From assembly GCA_910584075.1 (NCBI GenBank), contig CAJTZI010000009.1, positions 1 to 64,000 on the forward strand: a stretch of 64,000 nt of DNA, in the 5' to 3' direction. Shown here in pieces: positions 40,869 through 50,544 of the stretch (position 1 is the first letter of the stretch; the number at the start of each line of letters is the position of its first letter). A program made the position numbers and the translations under genes. The DNA comes from an uncultured Oscillibacter sp. (GTDB taxonomy: Bacteria; Bacillota; Clostridia; Oscillospirales; Oscillospiraceae). Below the pieces are notes generated by a model that worked only from the letters and a program-made list of their open reading frames with translations, made no database searches and was not told the origin of the DNA.

Positions 40869-42326
40869 ATGAGTGTGAAAAGCTGCGAAAAGATCGAAAA
40901 AAGCCAGGTCGCTCTGACCATCGAGGTCGGCGCGGAGGCATTTCAGGCCGCCGTCGAAAAGGCGTATCGGAAGATGCGCAGAAAGATCAACATGCCGGGC
41001 TTCCGCCCCGGCAAAGCCCCCCGCAAGCTCATTGAGCGTATGTACGGCGTGGAGGTGTTTTTCGAGGAGGCCATCAATATAGCGTTCCCTGATGCCTATG
41101 AAGAGGCCGTGAAGGAGCAGGAGCTCCAGGTGGTGGGCTATCCGGCCGTGGAGCTGGTGGGCGACGCCACCAGTGACGGCTTTACCTTCAAGGCCACTGT
41201 CCCCGTGTATCCCGAGGTCACTCTGGGCGAGTACAAGGGCCTGACCGCCGAGAAGGAAGAGGTGAAGGTCACCGCCGCCGACGTGGACGAGCGGCTCAAG
41301 CAGCTCAGCGACCGGAACACCCGTCTGGTGTCCGTGGAGCGGGAGGCTAAGGAGGGCGACACCGCCATCATCGACTTTGAGGGCTTCCTGGACGGCGCTC
41401 CCTTTGACGGCGGCAAGGGAGAGAATCACAGCCTGGAGCTGGGTTCCCGCAGCTTTGTCCCCGGCTTTGAAGAGCAGGTCATCGGCATGAAGGCCGGTGA
41501 CGAGAAGGACATTGACATCACCTTCCCCGAGGACTACCACGCGGACCTGGCCGGCAAGGCCGTAGTCTTCAAGGTCAAGTGCCATGAGGTGAAGGAGAAG
41601 GAAGTCCCGGAGATGGACGACGAGTTCGCCAAGGATGTCTCCGAGTTCGACACCCTGAAAGAGCTGAAGGCGGACCTGAAAAAGAAAATCACCGAAGAGC
41701 GCCAGAAGGCCGCTGACCGCGAGTTTGAGGACGCTCTGATGACCAAGGTGGCCGAGGGCATCACCGCCGAGATTCCCGACGCCATGGTGGACAACCAGGC
41801 CCGGCAGTTCGTGGAGAACTTCAAGATGCAGATCACCCAGCAGGGAATCCCCTATGACCAGTACGCCCAGATGACCGGCATCACCGAGGCAAAGCTCCTG
41901 GAGGATGCCAGAGAGCCTGCCCTGCGTCAGGTGCGGATGGATCTGGCTCTGGCCGCCGTCATCAAGGCCGAGAACATTGAGGCCTCCGACGAGGATGTGG
42001 AGGAGGAGTTCAAGAAGCTGGCGGAGCAATACGGCATGGAGCTGGAGATGGTGAAGAAGTATGTCCAGGCCGATCAGGTCAAGGACCAGGTGGTCAGCCG
42101 GAAGGCCGTGGCTCTGGTGACGGACAGCGCTGTTGCCGTGAAGCCGGAGAAGAAAAAAAAGACTGCCAAGAAGGCGGAGGACACGGCTGAGGAGGCCGCC
42201 GAGGGCGAGGAGAAGCCCAAGAAGACGGCGAAGAAGACCGCCAAAAAGGCGGCCGACGGTGAGGAGAAGACTGCCAAGAAAACTGCCAAAAAGACTGTGA
42301 AGGAAGCCAAGAAAGAAGAAGAGTAA
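40869..42326 (+). CDS. tig: Trigger factor with histone-like lysine-rich tail
   Basis: Ribosome-bound chaperone and prolyl isomerase. The N-terminal ribosome-binding loop has GFRPGKAPRKLIE (about residues 41-53), the FKBP-type domain starts near EGDTAIIDFEGFLDG (about 160), and the SurA-like C-terminal arms follow. After residue 424 about 62 residues consist of Lys-Ala-Thr-Glu runs (TAKK, EEKPKK) resembling histone H1-type tails; they are not part of the canonical family. 485 aa. Heads the tig-clpP-clpX-lon-engB block. Confidence 0.95.
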   Translation: MSVKSCEKIEKSQVALTIEVGAEAFQAAVEKAYRKMRRKINMPGFRPGKAPRKLIERMYGVEVFFEEAINIAFPDAYEEAVKEQELQVVGYPAVELVGDATSDGFTFKATVPVYPEVTLGEYKGLTAEKEEVKVTAADVDERLKQLSDRNTRLVSVEREAKEGDTAIIDFEGFLDGAPFDGGKGENHSLELGSRSFVPGFEEQVIGMKAGDEKDIDITFPEDYHADLAGKAVVFKVKCHEVKEKEVPEMDDEFAKDVSEFDTLKELKADLKKKITEERQKAADREFEDALMTKVAEGITAEIPDAMVDNQARQFVENFKMQITQQGIPYDQYAQMTGITEAKLLEDAREPALRQVRMDLALAAVIKAENIEASDEDVEEEFKKLAEQYGMELEMVKKYVQADQVKDQVVSRKAVALVTDSAVAVKPEKKKKTAKKAEDTAEEAAEGEEKPKKTAKKTAKKAADGEEKTAKKTAKKTVKEAKKEEE

Positions 42327-42354
42327 AACTTCTCCCCTTTACATCAAAACGGCC

Positions 42355-42394
42355 CCGCCCCGGCGGTCCCCACAGCCCGCCGGGGCGGATTTTT
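42355..42394 (+). terminator. Terminator after tig
   Basis: CCGCCCCGGCGG / CCGCCGGGGCGG (42355-42366, 42377-42388) followed by ATTTTT. Confidence 0.85.
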
Positions 42395-42435
42395 CGGATT
42401 GTTCATGGATTCGACACATTCTCTCATGGTGCTTG

Positions 42436-42444
42436 TGGTATCAT
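42436..42444 (+). promoter_or_regulatory. Extended -10 promoter candidate for clpP
   Basis: TGGTATCAT, an extended -10 resembling that of the ferritin gene (61778), about 100 nt upstream of the clpP ATG; no clear -35. The leader up to 42544 has no gene. Confidence 0.4.
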
Positions 42445-42544
42445 GGGAGAATGGTTTATTGGGCAGATTCCGGACGGGCGTCGTTTTTCAGCGATCCTCG
42501 GAGGGCCGTGAACCGTCCCACGAAAGAACGGAGGTTTTTCAAGT

Positions 42545-43129
42545 ATGAGTTTAGTCCCCTATGTTGTGGAGCAGACCAGCCGGGGAGAGCGTTCCTATGA
42601 CATTTTCTCCCGCCTGCTGAACGACCGCATCGTGTTTCTGGGCGAGGAGGTCAACGCCACCACCGCCAGTCTGGTAGTGGCCCAGCTGCTGTATCTGGAG
42701 GCCCAGGACCCGGACAAGGAGATCCAGTTCTATATCAACAGCCCCGGCGGCTCCGTCACCGACGGCATGGCCATCTATGACACCATGCAGTACGTCAAGT
42801 GCGAGGTTTCCACCATTTGCGTGGGCATGGCCGCCAGTATGGGCGCGTTTCTGCTCAGCTCCGGCGCCAAGGGCAAGCGGCTAGTGCTTCCCAATGCGGA
42901 GATCATGATCCACCAGCCCTCTGCCGGCACCCAGGGCCAGATCACGGATATGGCGATCCACCTCAAGCGTCTGGAGACCATCAAGAAGCGGATGAACCGC
43001 ATCATGGCGGAGAACACGGGCCGCTCGGTGGAGGAGGTCACCGCCGCCTGTGAGCGGGATAACTTCATGAGCGCCGAGGAGGCGCTGGAATTCGGCCTGG
43101 TGGACCAGATCATAACTGCCAGAAAATAA
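42545..43129 (+). CDS. clpP: ATP-dependent Clp protease proteolytic subunit
   Basis: Tetradecameric serine protease. 194 aa; catalytic Ser in VGMAASMGAFLL, His in EIMIHQPSAG, Asp in the C-terminal region (GLVDQI downstream of the handle). No long propeptide. AGGTTTTTC precedes the ATG. Adjacent to clpX, its ATPase partner. Confidence 0.98.
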   Translation: MSLVPYVVEQTSRGERSYDIFSRLLNDRIVFLGEEVNATTASLVVAQLLYLEAQDPDKEIQFYINSPGGSVTDGMAIYDTMQYVKCEVSTICVGMAASMGAFLLSSGAKGKRLVLPNAEIMIHQPSAGTQGQITDMAIHLKRLETIKKRMNRIMAENTGRSVEEVTAACERDNFMSAEEALEFGLVDQIITARK

Positions 43130-43153
43130 AAAGCAAGACTGAGGGTATTTACC

Positions 43154-44473
43154 ATGAGTGACGACGGCAAGAAGACGCTGCGGTGTTCCTTCTGTGGCAA
43201 GCATGAGCAGCAGGTCCACCGCATGATTCAGGGGCCCGGTGTGCGTATCTGTGACGAGTGTGTCCAGCTGTGCATGAGCATCCTGAACGACGGGTTTGAC
43301 GATATGGAGTCCAACCCCCTGGAGGATATTCCCGACCAGCTCCCCACGCCCCGGGAGATCAAGGACGTGCTGGACCAGTACGTCATCGGCCAGGACGAGG
43401 CCAAGGTTGCCCTGTCCGTGGCGGTATACAACCACTATAAGCGCATCTTTTTCGGTGGCGACGAGGACGTGGAGCTGCAAAAGAGCAACATTCTGATGCT
43501 GGGTCCCACGGGCTCCGGCAAGACGCTCTTTGCCCAGACCCTGGCCAGAATTCTAAAGGTCCCCTTCGCCATTGCCGACGCCACAACCCTTACCGAGGCG
43601 GGCTATGTGGGCGACGATGTGGAGAACATCCTCCTGCGCCTGCTCCAGGCGGCGGACTTTGACGTGGAGCGGGCTGAGCACGGCATTATCTACGTGGACG
43701 AGATCGACAAGATCGCCCGGAAGAGCGAGAACACTTCCATTACCCGGGATGTCTCCGGCGAGGGTGTGCAGCAGGCGCTGCTGAAAATTGTGGAGGGCAC
43801 CGTGGCCAATGTACCGCCCCAGGGCGGCCGGAAGCACCCTCACCAGGATTTCATCCAGGTGAATACGAGGAACATCCTCTTCATCTGCGGCGGCGCCTTT
43901 GACGGGCTGGACAAGATCATTGAAAAGCGTCTGGACCAGAAGAGCATTGGCTTTGGCGCTAATATCCAGGGAAAGAAGGACAAGGACCTAGATAAGATCC
44001 TCCATGAGGTCCAGCCCCATGACATTCTCAAATTCGGCATCATTCCGGAGTTGGTTGGCCGTCTGCCGGTGATCGCGCCGCTGAACGCGCTGAAGCGGGA
44101 GGACTTGGTGCGCATCCTGAAAGAGCCGAAGAACGCCCTGGTGAAGCAGTACCGGAAGCTGCTGGAGTACGACGAGGTAGAGCTGGTATTCGAAGAAGAG
44201 GCCCTGGAGGCTGTGGCGGACAAGGCCATCGAGCGCAGCATCGGCGCCCGGGGCCTGCGGGCCGTGATGGAAAACCTTCTGACGCAGATCATGTACGACA
44301 TCCCCTCCGATCCCACCATCGTCAAGGCGGTCATTACAAAGGACTGCGTGGAGGGGAAGGGGGAGCCCCAGCTGACCCGGGACTCCAACAAGATCAACTA
44401 TTCCGTGAAACTGAACACCGGCAAGGGGGAGAAGCCGAGAAACGGCGGCTCCGCCCCGCGGTCGGCGTCTTAA
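43154..44473 (+). CDS. clpX: ATP-dependent Clp protease ATPase subunit ClpX
   Basis: AAA+ unfoldase. 439 aa. N-terminal C4 zinc domain (CSFCGKHEQQVHRMIQGPGVRICDECVQLC), Walker A GPTGSGKT, Walker B IIYVDEIDKIA, the pore loop (GYVG) and IGF loop that docks ClpP (KSIGFGANIQ). Complete. Confidence 0.98.
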   Translation: MSDDGKKTLRCSFCGKHEQQVHRMIQGPGVRICDECVQLCMSILNDGFDDMESNPLEDIPDQLPTPREIKDVLDQYVIGQDEAKVALSVAVYNHYKRIFFGGDEDVELQKSNILMLGPTGSGKTLFAQTLARILKVPFAIADATTLTEAGYVGDDVENILLRLLQAADFDVERAEHGIIYVDEIDKIARKSENTSITRDVSGEGVQQALLKIVEGTVANVPPQGGRKHPHQDFIQVNTRNILFICGGAFDGLDKIIEKRLDQKSIGFGANIQGKKDKDLDKILHEVQPHDILKFGIIPELVGRLPVIAPLNALKREDLVRILKEPKNALVKQYRKLLEYDEVELVFEEEALEAVADKAIERSIGARGLRAVMENLLTQIMYDIPSDPTIVKAVITKDCVEGKGEPQLTRDSNKINYSVKLNTGKGEKPRNGGSAPRSAS

Positions 44474-44477
44474 AGAA

Positions 44478-44513
44478 AAGAGGAGGGGACGCCGCGCGCC
44501 CCTTCCTCTTTTT
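44478..44513 (+). terminator. Terminator between clpX and lon
   Basis: AAGAGGAGGGGACGC pairs with GCGCCCCTTCCTCTT with a short loop and a T5 run. It probably attenuates between the Clp genes and lon. Confidence 0.7.
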
Positions 44514-44532
44514 CCCCTGAAAGGAGAACGCC

Positions 44533-46938
44533 ATGGAACCCATTACCATGAATATTCCCGTGCTGGCCCTGCGGGGCCTGACGGTTTTTCCCCATATGAA
44601 CCTGACCTTTGACGTGGAGCGCTGGGTCTCTATCGCCGCTCTGGAGCGTGCCATGGAGGCGGATCAGGATATCTTTCTGGTCACGCAGCGGGAGGCGGGC
44701 ATGGACGCGCCGGGGGAGGGCGACCTGTACGAGGTGGGTACGGTATCCCATATCCGGCAGATTCTGCGGCTGTCGCCCCACGCGGTCCGCTGTGTGGTGG
44801 AGGGTCGGCAGCGGGCGCGGCTGCGCCGCCTTTGGCAGGCGGAGCCCTATCTCCAGGCTAATGTGGAGCTCATTGAGGAACCCGCCGCCGCTGTCCGGCG
44901 GGGCCCCAGGATGGAGGCGCTGCTGCGTCAGGCATGCAGCCTCTTCAGCGAATACGCGGGACTGGTGAACAGCCTGCCGGAGGAAGTGATCGCCCAAGTG
45001 ATGGACTGCCAGGACCCCGGGTATCTGGCGGATTTTATCGCGCAGAACATCAACCTGCGCTATACCGACAAGCAGGAGATTCTGGAGGAGCTGGTTCCCC
45101 ATGTGCGGCTGCGGAAGCTCAACGGCTTCCTGGCCCGGGAGTGCGACGTTCTCGGCTTTGAGCACGAGATGGAGGGGAAGGTCCGGGACCAGCTCATCCG
45201 CACCCAGCGGGATCAGATTCTGCGGACCCAGATCCGGGTCTTGCAGAACGAGCTGGGAGAGGACGAGGAAGACGACGAGATCGAGGTCTACCGCCAGAGG
45301 ATTCTGGAGTTCCAGCTGGAGGAGGACACGGAGAAGCACCTGCTGAAAGAGGTCAATAAGCTGGCCAAGCAGCCGTACAGCAGCGCTGAGGCCGCGGTCA
45401 TCCGGAACTATCTGGATGTCTGTTTGGAGATGCCCTGGAATGTGACCACCCGGGAGCGGGTCAGCGTGGACGCCGCCAGAAAGGTGCTGGAAAAGGACCA
45501 CTACGGCCTGGAGAAGGTGAAAGAGCGCATTCTGGAGACCATCGCCGTCCGGCAGATGAATCCGGAGGGCAAGGGCCAGATTATCTGCCTGGTGGGCCCT
45601 CCCGGCGTGGGCAAGACCTCCATCGCCATCAGTGTGGCCAAGGCGCTGAACCGGAAGCTGGCCCGGATCTCCCTGGGCGGCGTCCGGGACGAGGCGGATA
45701 TCCGGGGCCACCGGAAGACCTACATAGGCTCCATGCCTGGGCGGGTCATCGAGGCTATCAGCCGCAGCGGGTCTATGAATCCACTGCTGCTGCTGGACGA
45801 GATTGACAAGATGGGCAGCGACTACCGGGGCGACCCGTCTGCGGCCCTTTTGGAGGTGCTGGACAGCGAGCAGAACCACGCTTTTCGGGACCACTTTCTG
45901 GAGATTCCCGTGGACCTGCGGAAGGTGATGTTCATCACCACCGCCAACACCGCGGACACAATCCCCAGGCCCCTGCTGGACCGCATGGAGGTGATCCAGC
46001 TCTCCAGCTACACCGACGAGGAGAAGGTGCAGATCGCCCGCCGCCATCTGCTGCCAAAGCAGCTGGCGGAGCACGGATTGAAGAAGAGCGCTCTGCGGAT
46101 CGAAGACGGCGTAATCCGGGCCATCATCCGTGACTACACCCGGGAGTCCGGCGTCCGGAAGCTGGAGCGGCGGCTGGCCGCCATCTGCCGGAAAGCGGAT
46201 ATGCGGCTTCTGCAAGGAGATGTAAAGCGAATTGCCGTTACAGAAAAAGACCTGCCCAAGCTGCTGGACTGCCAGCCCTATCCCCCTGCCCTCCATACGG
46301 AGCGGGAGGAGATTGGCGTGGTGAACGGGCTGGCCTGGACGGAAAACGGCGGCGAGATTCTGGAGGTGGAGGTGCTGGCCTGTGACGGCACCGGGAAGCT
46401 GGAGCTCACCGGAAATCTGGGGGATGTGATGAAGGAATCCGCCCAGGCGGCGCTGAGCTGCCTGCGGAGCCGGGCGGCGGTGCTGGGCATCGAACCCGGC
46501 TTCTGGAAGGAAAAGGACATCCACGTCCATTTCCCGGAGGGGGCCGTGCCCAAGGATGGTCCCTCCGCCGGGATCGCCGTCACCACTGCCATGCTCTCTG
46601 CCCTGACGGACCGGAAGATTAAAGCCGGCATTGCCATGACCGGGGAGGTGACGCTCCGGGGCCGGGTGCTGGCAATCGGCGGCTTGAAGGAGAAGACCAT
46701 GGCGGCCCTGCGGAACGGCATTGGCACGGTGCTGATTCCCCGGGACAACGAGCGGGATCTGGAGGAGATTGATCAGACTGTCCGGGCGGCTCTGCGGTTC
46801 ATTCCGGTGAGTACGGTGGATGAGGTGTTCGCCGCCGCCATCTGTCCTGCCAAGGCGTCTGTCCGGGAGGAGGAGCCGCTGCCGCCCCTGGCGCCCCTGG
46901 TTCGGGAACAGGCTGGAGAGGCCGTTTTACGGCAGTAA
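44533..46938 (+). CDS. lon: ATP-dependent protease Lon
   Basis: 801 aa LonA. N-terminal LAN domain (IPVLALRGLTVFPHMNLTFDVER), AAA+ module with GPPGVGKT and LLDEIDKM, and protease domain with the catalytic Ser in KDGPSAGIAV and Lys in GGLKEKTMAALRNG. Degrades misfolded proteins; cytosolic. A terminator ahead and engB 20 nt downstream place it in the protein-quality-control block. Confidence 0.98.
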   Translation: MEPITMNIPVLALRGLTVFPHMNLTFDVERWVSIAALERAMEADQDIFLVTQREAGMDAPGEGDLYEVGTVSHIRQILRLSPHAVRCVVEGRQRARLRRLWQAEPYLQANVELIEEPAAAVRRGPRMEALLRQACSLFSEYAGLVNSLPEEVIAQVMDCQDPGYLADFIAQNINLRYTDKQEILEELVPHVRLRKLNGFLARECDVLGFEHEMEGKVRDQLIRTQRDQILRTQIRVLQNELGEDEEDDEIEVYRQRILEFQLEEDTEKHLLKEVNKLAKQPYSSAEAAVIRNYLDVCLEMPWNVTTRERVSVDAARKVLEKDHYGLEKVKERILETIAVRQMNPEGKGQIICLVGPPGVGKTSIAISVAKALNRKLARISLGGVRDEADIRGHRKTYIGSMPGRVIEAISRSGSMNPLLLLDEIDKMGSDYRGDPSAALLEVLDSEQNHAFRDHFLEIPVDLRKVMFITTANTADTIPRPLLDRMEVIQLSSYTDEEKVQIARRHLLPKQLAEHGLKKSALRIEDGVIRAIIRDYTRESGVRKLERRLAAICRKADMRLLQGDVKRIAVTEKDLPKLLDCQPYPPALHTEREEIGVVNGLAWTENGGEILEVEVLACDGTGKLELTGNLGDVMKESAQAALSCLRSRAAVLGIEPGFWKEKDIHVHFPEGAVPKDGPSAGIAVTTAMLSALTDRKIKAGIAMTGEVTLRGRVLAIGGLKEKTMAALRNGIGTVLIPRDNERDLEEIDQTVRAALRFIPVSTVDEVFAAAICPAKASVREEEPLPPLAPLVREQAGEAVLRQ

Positions 46939-46958
46939 ACGAGAGAGGGAGGGTTTCA

Positions 46959-47558
46959 ATGCCTCTGAACTTTGGAAAGGCGGAGTTTGTCCGCTCCGCC
47001 GCCTCGCCGGAGCAGTTCCTGCGGGACGGGCTGCCCCAGTTTGCCTTTGCGGGGCGGTCCAATGTGGGCAAGTCCTCGGTGATCAACCGCCTGCTGGGTC
47101 GGAAAAATCTGGCCTACGTGGGTTCCTCGCCGGGAAAAACCACCCAGATCAACTATTTTCAGGTGGATCGGCGGGCCTATCTGGTGGACTTGCCCGGCTA
47201 TGGTTACGCCAAGGTCGGCCGGGGGGAGAAAGAGCGCTGGGGCCGCCTGATGGAGCGGTATTTTCAGGATGAGGGAGGCCTCATCACCACGGGGGTTTTA
47301 ATTGTGGACATCCGCCACAAGCCCACGGCAGATGATATGACCATGCACGCCTGGTTCCGGGAGACCGGCTGTCCGGAGATCGTGGTGGCCAACAAGCTGG
47401 ATAAATTGAAGCGCAGCCAGGTGGAGCCAGCCCTGGCCCTGATCCAGGAGACGCTGGAGCTGACAGAGGCCGACACACTGGTGCCATTTTCCGCTGAGAA
47501 GGGAGCGGGCAGGGAGGATCTGATCCGGCTGCTGAACGGAGCCTGCGAAAAGCCATAA
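46959..47558 (+). CDS. engB: Ribosome biogenesis GTPase EngB/YsxC
   Basis: 199 aa GTPase needed for 50S maturation. G1 GRSNVGKSS, G3 DLPGYGYAK, G4 NKLDK, and conserved PGKTTQINYFQV. Common neighbour of lon in Bacillota. GAGGGAGGG lies upstream. Confidence 0.97.
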   Translation: MPLNFGKAEFVRSAASPEQFLRDGLPQFAFAGRSNVGKSSVINRLLGRKNLAYVGSSPGKTTQINYFQVDRRAYLVDLPGYGYAKVGRGEKERWGRLMERYFQDEGGLITTGVLIVDIRHKPTADDMTMHAWFRETGCPEIVVANKLDKLKRSQVEPALALIQETLELTEADTLVPFSAEKGAGREDLIRLLNGACEKP

Positions 47559-47588
47559 TTTGGTGCTGGGCAAACTGCCCTCCGGCTA

Positions 47589-47617
47589 TTGCAATTCTGG
47601 AAACAATTGCGTATAAT
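47589..47617 (+). promoter_or_regulatory. Strong promoter of the SLH-domain gene
   Basis: TTGCAA (47589-47594), 17-bp spacer, consensus TATAAT (47612-47617). The strongest-looking promoter in the window. Confidence 0.85.
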
Positions 47618-47632
47618 AGAAAAAGAGAGAAG

Positions 47633-47665
47633 GCGGGACGGGAGGATTCTCACGTCCCGCTTTGT
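47633..47665 (+). promoter_or_regulatory. Hairpin in the leader of the SLH gene
   Basis: GCGGGACG / CGTCCCGC (47633-47640, 47653-47660) followed by TTTGT. It lies between the promoter and the start codon, so it is either a readthrough terminator from engB or an attenuator of the SLH gene. Confidence 0.6.
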
Positions 47666-47694
47666 ACAGATGATTTGGATGGGAGCGGAAAGCC

Positions 47695-48891
47695 ATGAAA
47701 AAGAGGATTGTTACGTTGCTACTCACTATTGTCCTTCTGATGGAGACGGTTGTTCCTGCATTGGCGGCTTCGATGGGCTTCTCCGATATTCCGGCCGGTC
47801 ACTGGGCTGGGGAGGCAATCCGAAGCGTAGCAGGGAAAGCCATTGTCTCCGGGTATCAGGACGGAACCTTCCGGCCTGCGCAGAAGGTGACCAATGCCCA
47901 GTTTGCCGTGCTTCTGGCCCGGGCGTTCTATCCGAAGGAGGCCAAGGCCTACGAGGACCAGGGCTATGGCGGACCGGCCCCCTGGTACTGGGCCAGTATG
48001 GCGGCACTGCGGGACCACGATATTTTGAAGGGTACCGCCATGAGCCGGGACACCAGCTGGCCGGAGCTGGACTGTGACGGCGGCTATGTCACCCGGTACG
48101 ATATGGCCCAGCTGGCCTATAACATCATGCTGGACCACGAGCAGACCGGCAGCAGAGTGGAGCGGGAGATCGTTTATCTGCGTGTCAGAGATTGGGCTGA
48201 GATTCCGGAGGAGTATCAGGACGCGGTGACCGCATGTTACGTGCTGGAGGTTCTGCGGGGCCATACCGATGGGGATTTTGACGGGGCCGCCTTGATGAAC
48301 CGTGCCCAGAGCTGTGTGGTGATTGACCGTCTGGGGAAGGCCCTGGGCGTCACCATTGGCACGGGAGAGTATATATCCGCCGGGCCCGCGGGGGCGACCC
48401 TGCTCAGCGGCCTGCCTGTCACGGAGGAGAACGTGAAGGACCTGCTCCAGCGGGTGGCTTCGGAGGGGCAGGGAGGCATCCGGGCCTCCACTTATGCCTC
48501 GGGCAACTCCAGCGCGGAAGTGCAGGCCGTGATCTGGTCCTATACGGACGCCAACGGCAAAAAGCTGAGTATGACCAGCGGCTCCGGCGGCTACGCGGCG
48601 ATGCTCAGCGACCGGGTCTTCGGACGGTACGGCTTCCCGGCCCGGAAACTGGACGACATCACAAAAATGCGGGCGGGGGACCTTGTGATCACGCTGGACA
48701 GCGGGAAGATTGTCCGGGTCTCCACATACAGCGGCGTAAAGGGGGATATGATGACCCTGGAGGGCAGGATGGAGACGGGATTTGCTATGTTCTACCTGAA
48801 AGACGGCGGTACTGCCGGAAGTATGGTCATCACACCGGAGGACGAGTTCCCCGGCAGGACTTACGAGGTCTGGACCCGGTATCCGGAATAA
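47695..48891 (+). CDS. Secreted S-layer homology (SLH) domain protein
   Basis: 398 aa. Sec signal peptide MKKRIVTLLLTIVLLMETVVPALAA, then SLH repeats (FSDIPAGHWAGEAIRSVAGKAIVSGYQDGTFRPAQKVTNAQFAVLLARAF, and two weaker copies to about residue 220) that bind pyruvylated wall polymer. The last 170 residues have no recognised domain. GGAGCG precedes the ATG. Confidence 0.9.
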   Translation: MKKRIVTLLLTIVLLMETVVPALAASMGFSDIPAGHWAGEAIRSVAGKAIVSGYQDGTFRPAQKVTNAQFAVLLARAFYPKEAKAYEDQGYGGPAPWYWASMAALRDHDILKGTAMSRDTSWPELDCDGGYVTRYDMAQLAYNIMLDHEQTGSRVEREIVYLRVRDWAEIPEEYQDAVTACYVLEVLRGHTDGDFDGAALMNRAQSCVVIDRLGKALGVTIGTGEYISAGPAGATLLSGLPVTEENVKDLLQRVASEGQGGIRASTYASGNSSAEVQAVIWSYTDANGKKLSMTSGSGGYAAMLSDRVFGRYGFPARKLDDITKMRAGDLVITLDSGKIVRVSTYSGVKGDMMTLEGRMETGFAMFYLKDGGTAGSMVITPEDEFPGRTYEVWTRYPE

Positions 48892-48898
48892 TGTGAAC

Positions 48899-48927
48899 GA
48901 ACGCCCCGCCGGAAGGCGGGGCGTTTT
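48899..48927. terminator. Terminator between SLH gene and XRE paralogue
   Basis: AACGCCCCGCC / GGCGGGGCGTT (48900-48910, 48915-48925) with loop GGAA and T5. The reverse gene ends at its right edge. Confidence 0.85.
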
Positions 48928-50475
48928 TCATGGAAGTTCAGCGGGGGAGCGGGGCAGACCCTCAAAATTGTCTCGCTCCGCCGCCTCCAGATACCGCAGC
49001 ATCAACCGGCACCAGCCTGATTCCTCCGCAGTAAACATGCTGCCGGAGAGCGCGGCGTTCAGGGCATCGCAGGCGGCGGCCAGCTCCTGGGAATACCAGA
49101 CGCCGTCAAAAGCGGCGCCCAGAACGGAGTGGAACCGCCAATCCTCCTCGCTGTCCCAGTCACGGGTGAGATTGCGGATGAAGGCGGCGGGGTCGTAGAA
49201 AAAGACGCGGGAGAGCAGGCCGCCGTAAGATTCTGCGTAGGCGCCGTCGATTCCTTTTGCCACGGAACCTGTTTGAATCCGGAAAATCTCAGATTCGGTA
49301 TAGGCATCCCGACTGCTCAGCCACTCCATGAGAGCAAAGATGGCGTCCGACGGGTACTCCGCCGTGCCCATCTGCCCCAGCTCTGACCAGTCCATGTCCG
49401 GCAGGAGGGTGAAGATATCCTGGCGGCAGGCGTATTGCTCCTCGGCGGTGAGGTTGCTGCTGGACACCAGCCGGTTAAAGGCGATGTAGACCCGCCGGGT
49501 GTCGCTGAGTTCCTCCTGCTCCGGCTCCTCCCGGAGGGAGAAGTCCGGCTCGCCGCCCTTCATGGGGAAGCGGGAGATATGATTCACATTGTCCGGTGTG
49601 TAGTAATCCCCCAGGTCATACATCCTCTCCATACGGATGCCGGATACGCTCCCTCGCTCAACATAGAAGAAAATTGTGGAGTATCCGTCCGCAAAGGCCG
49701 ACCAGGCATAGAAATAGTCGTGGGGAACCAGGGTATAGACCTCCTCTTTCAGGCAGTACACCAGTTTGTCGCCGTAAGCCGCCAATAGATCCGCCTCGCT
49801 GCTGCCGGAGGCAATTCCGTGGGGAGTGGCGTATCCAGACACAATGGTGGAGAGGGCATCGATGTTTTCCCATTCCCGTAGTTCCCCCTCCGGCTCCAAG
49901 GCATCTTCGATGTGACTGTATTCGATGAGAACGGCGCCGCAGTCCGCCCGGTGGGCGGTCATGCTGCTAAAATCCGTGTCCAGCACCTCCTCCGGCTTCG
50001 TCAGCTCCAGAGAGGTGCCAAAGGGGAAGAATGACTCCTGGGTTCCCAGCTCTATATATGGTTTTGTGTCATCGCTCCGGACCCATGTCAGGGCAAAGTC
50101 TGATGCGGGCTGGGGCAGGGGAGCTATGGCGGGCTCATCGGGCCGTCCCAGGTTCTCATGCCAATAGGCCCAAATCAGCCCGCCAATCAGCGCCGCGAAC
50201 AGCAGGGCCAGGGGAACGTACCACAGCCAGGTCCGCTGCCGCGGGGCCGGGGATTCCACAGCGATAGGCAGCGGTGGCTCCGGCGTCTCTGTCAGCTCCG
50301 CCACGGACACGCCGAACTCCCGTGCCAGGGCGATCAGGTTTGCCATGTCCGGCGTGGCCGTGTTGGTCTCCCACTTGCTCACCGCCTGCCGGCTGACGCC
50401 CAGCCGCGCCCCCAGATCCTCCTGGGAGATGCCCAGAGACCTGCGGTATTGACTGATTCTCTCGCCTAAACGCAT
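48928..50475 (-). CDS. Membrane-anchored XRE regulator with large outer domain
   Basis: 515 aa. Helix-turn-helix at residues about 4-60 (LGARLGVSRQAVSKWETNTATPDMANLIAL), nearly the same recognition region as the regulator at 21148-21954, then a membrane helix (WLWYVPLALLFAALIGGLIWAYW) and an outer domain of about 400 aa, mostly acidic. The ligand is unknown. AGGAGG precedes the ATG. It is convergent with the SLH gene and divergent from pyrH. Confidence 0.85.
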   Translation of the reverse strand: MRLGERISQYRRSLGISQEDLGARLGVSRQAVSKWETNTATPDMANLIALAREFGVSVAELTETPEPPLPIAVESPAPRQRTWLWYVPLALLFAALIGGLIWAYWHENLGRPDEPAIAPLPQPASDFALTWVRSDDTKPYIELGTQESFFPFGTSLELTKPEEVLDTDFSSMTAHRADCGAVLIEYSHIEDALEPEGELREWENIDALSTIVSGYATPHGIASGSSEADLLAAYGDKLVYCLKEEVYTLVPHDYFYAWSAFADGYSTIFFYVERGSVSGIRMERMYDLGDYYTPDNVNHISRFPMKGGEPDFSLREEPEQEELSDTRRVYIAFNRLVSSSNLTAEEQYACRQDIFTLLPDMDWSELGQMGTAEYPSDAIFALMEWLSSRDAYTESEIFRIQTGSVAKGIDGAYAESYGGLLSRVFFYDPAAFIRNLTRDWDSEEDWRFHSVLGAAFDGVWYSQELAAACDALNAALSGSMFTAEESGWCRLMLRYLEAAERDNFEGLPRSPAELP

Positions 50476-50544
50476 AAAACGCCGCCTCCTTCTTCTGTGT
50501 CACAGTACCACATTTTCAGGGAAAAGGCTACCACCCGGATGTCA

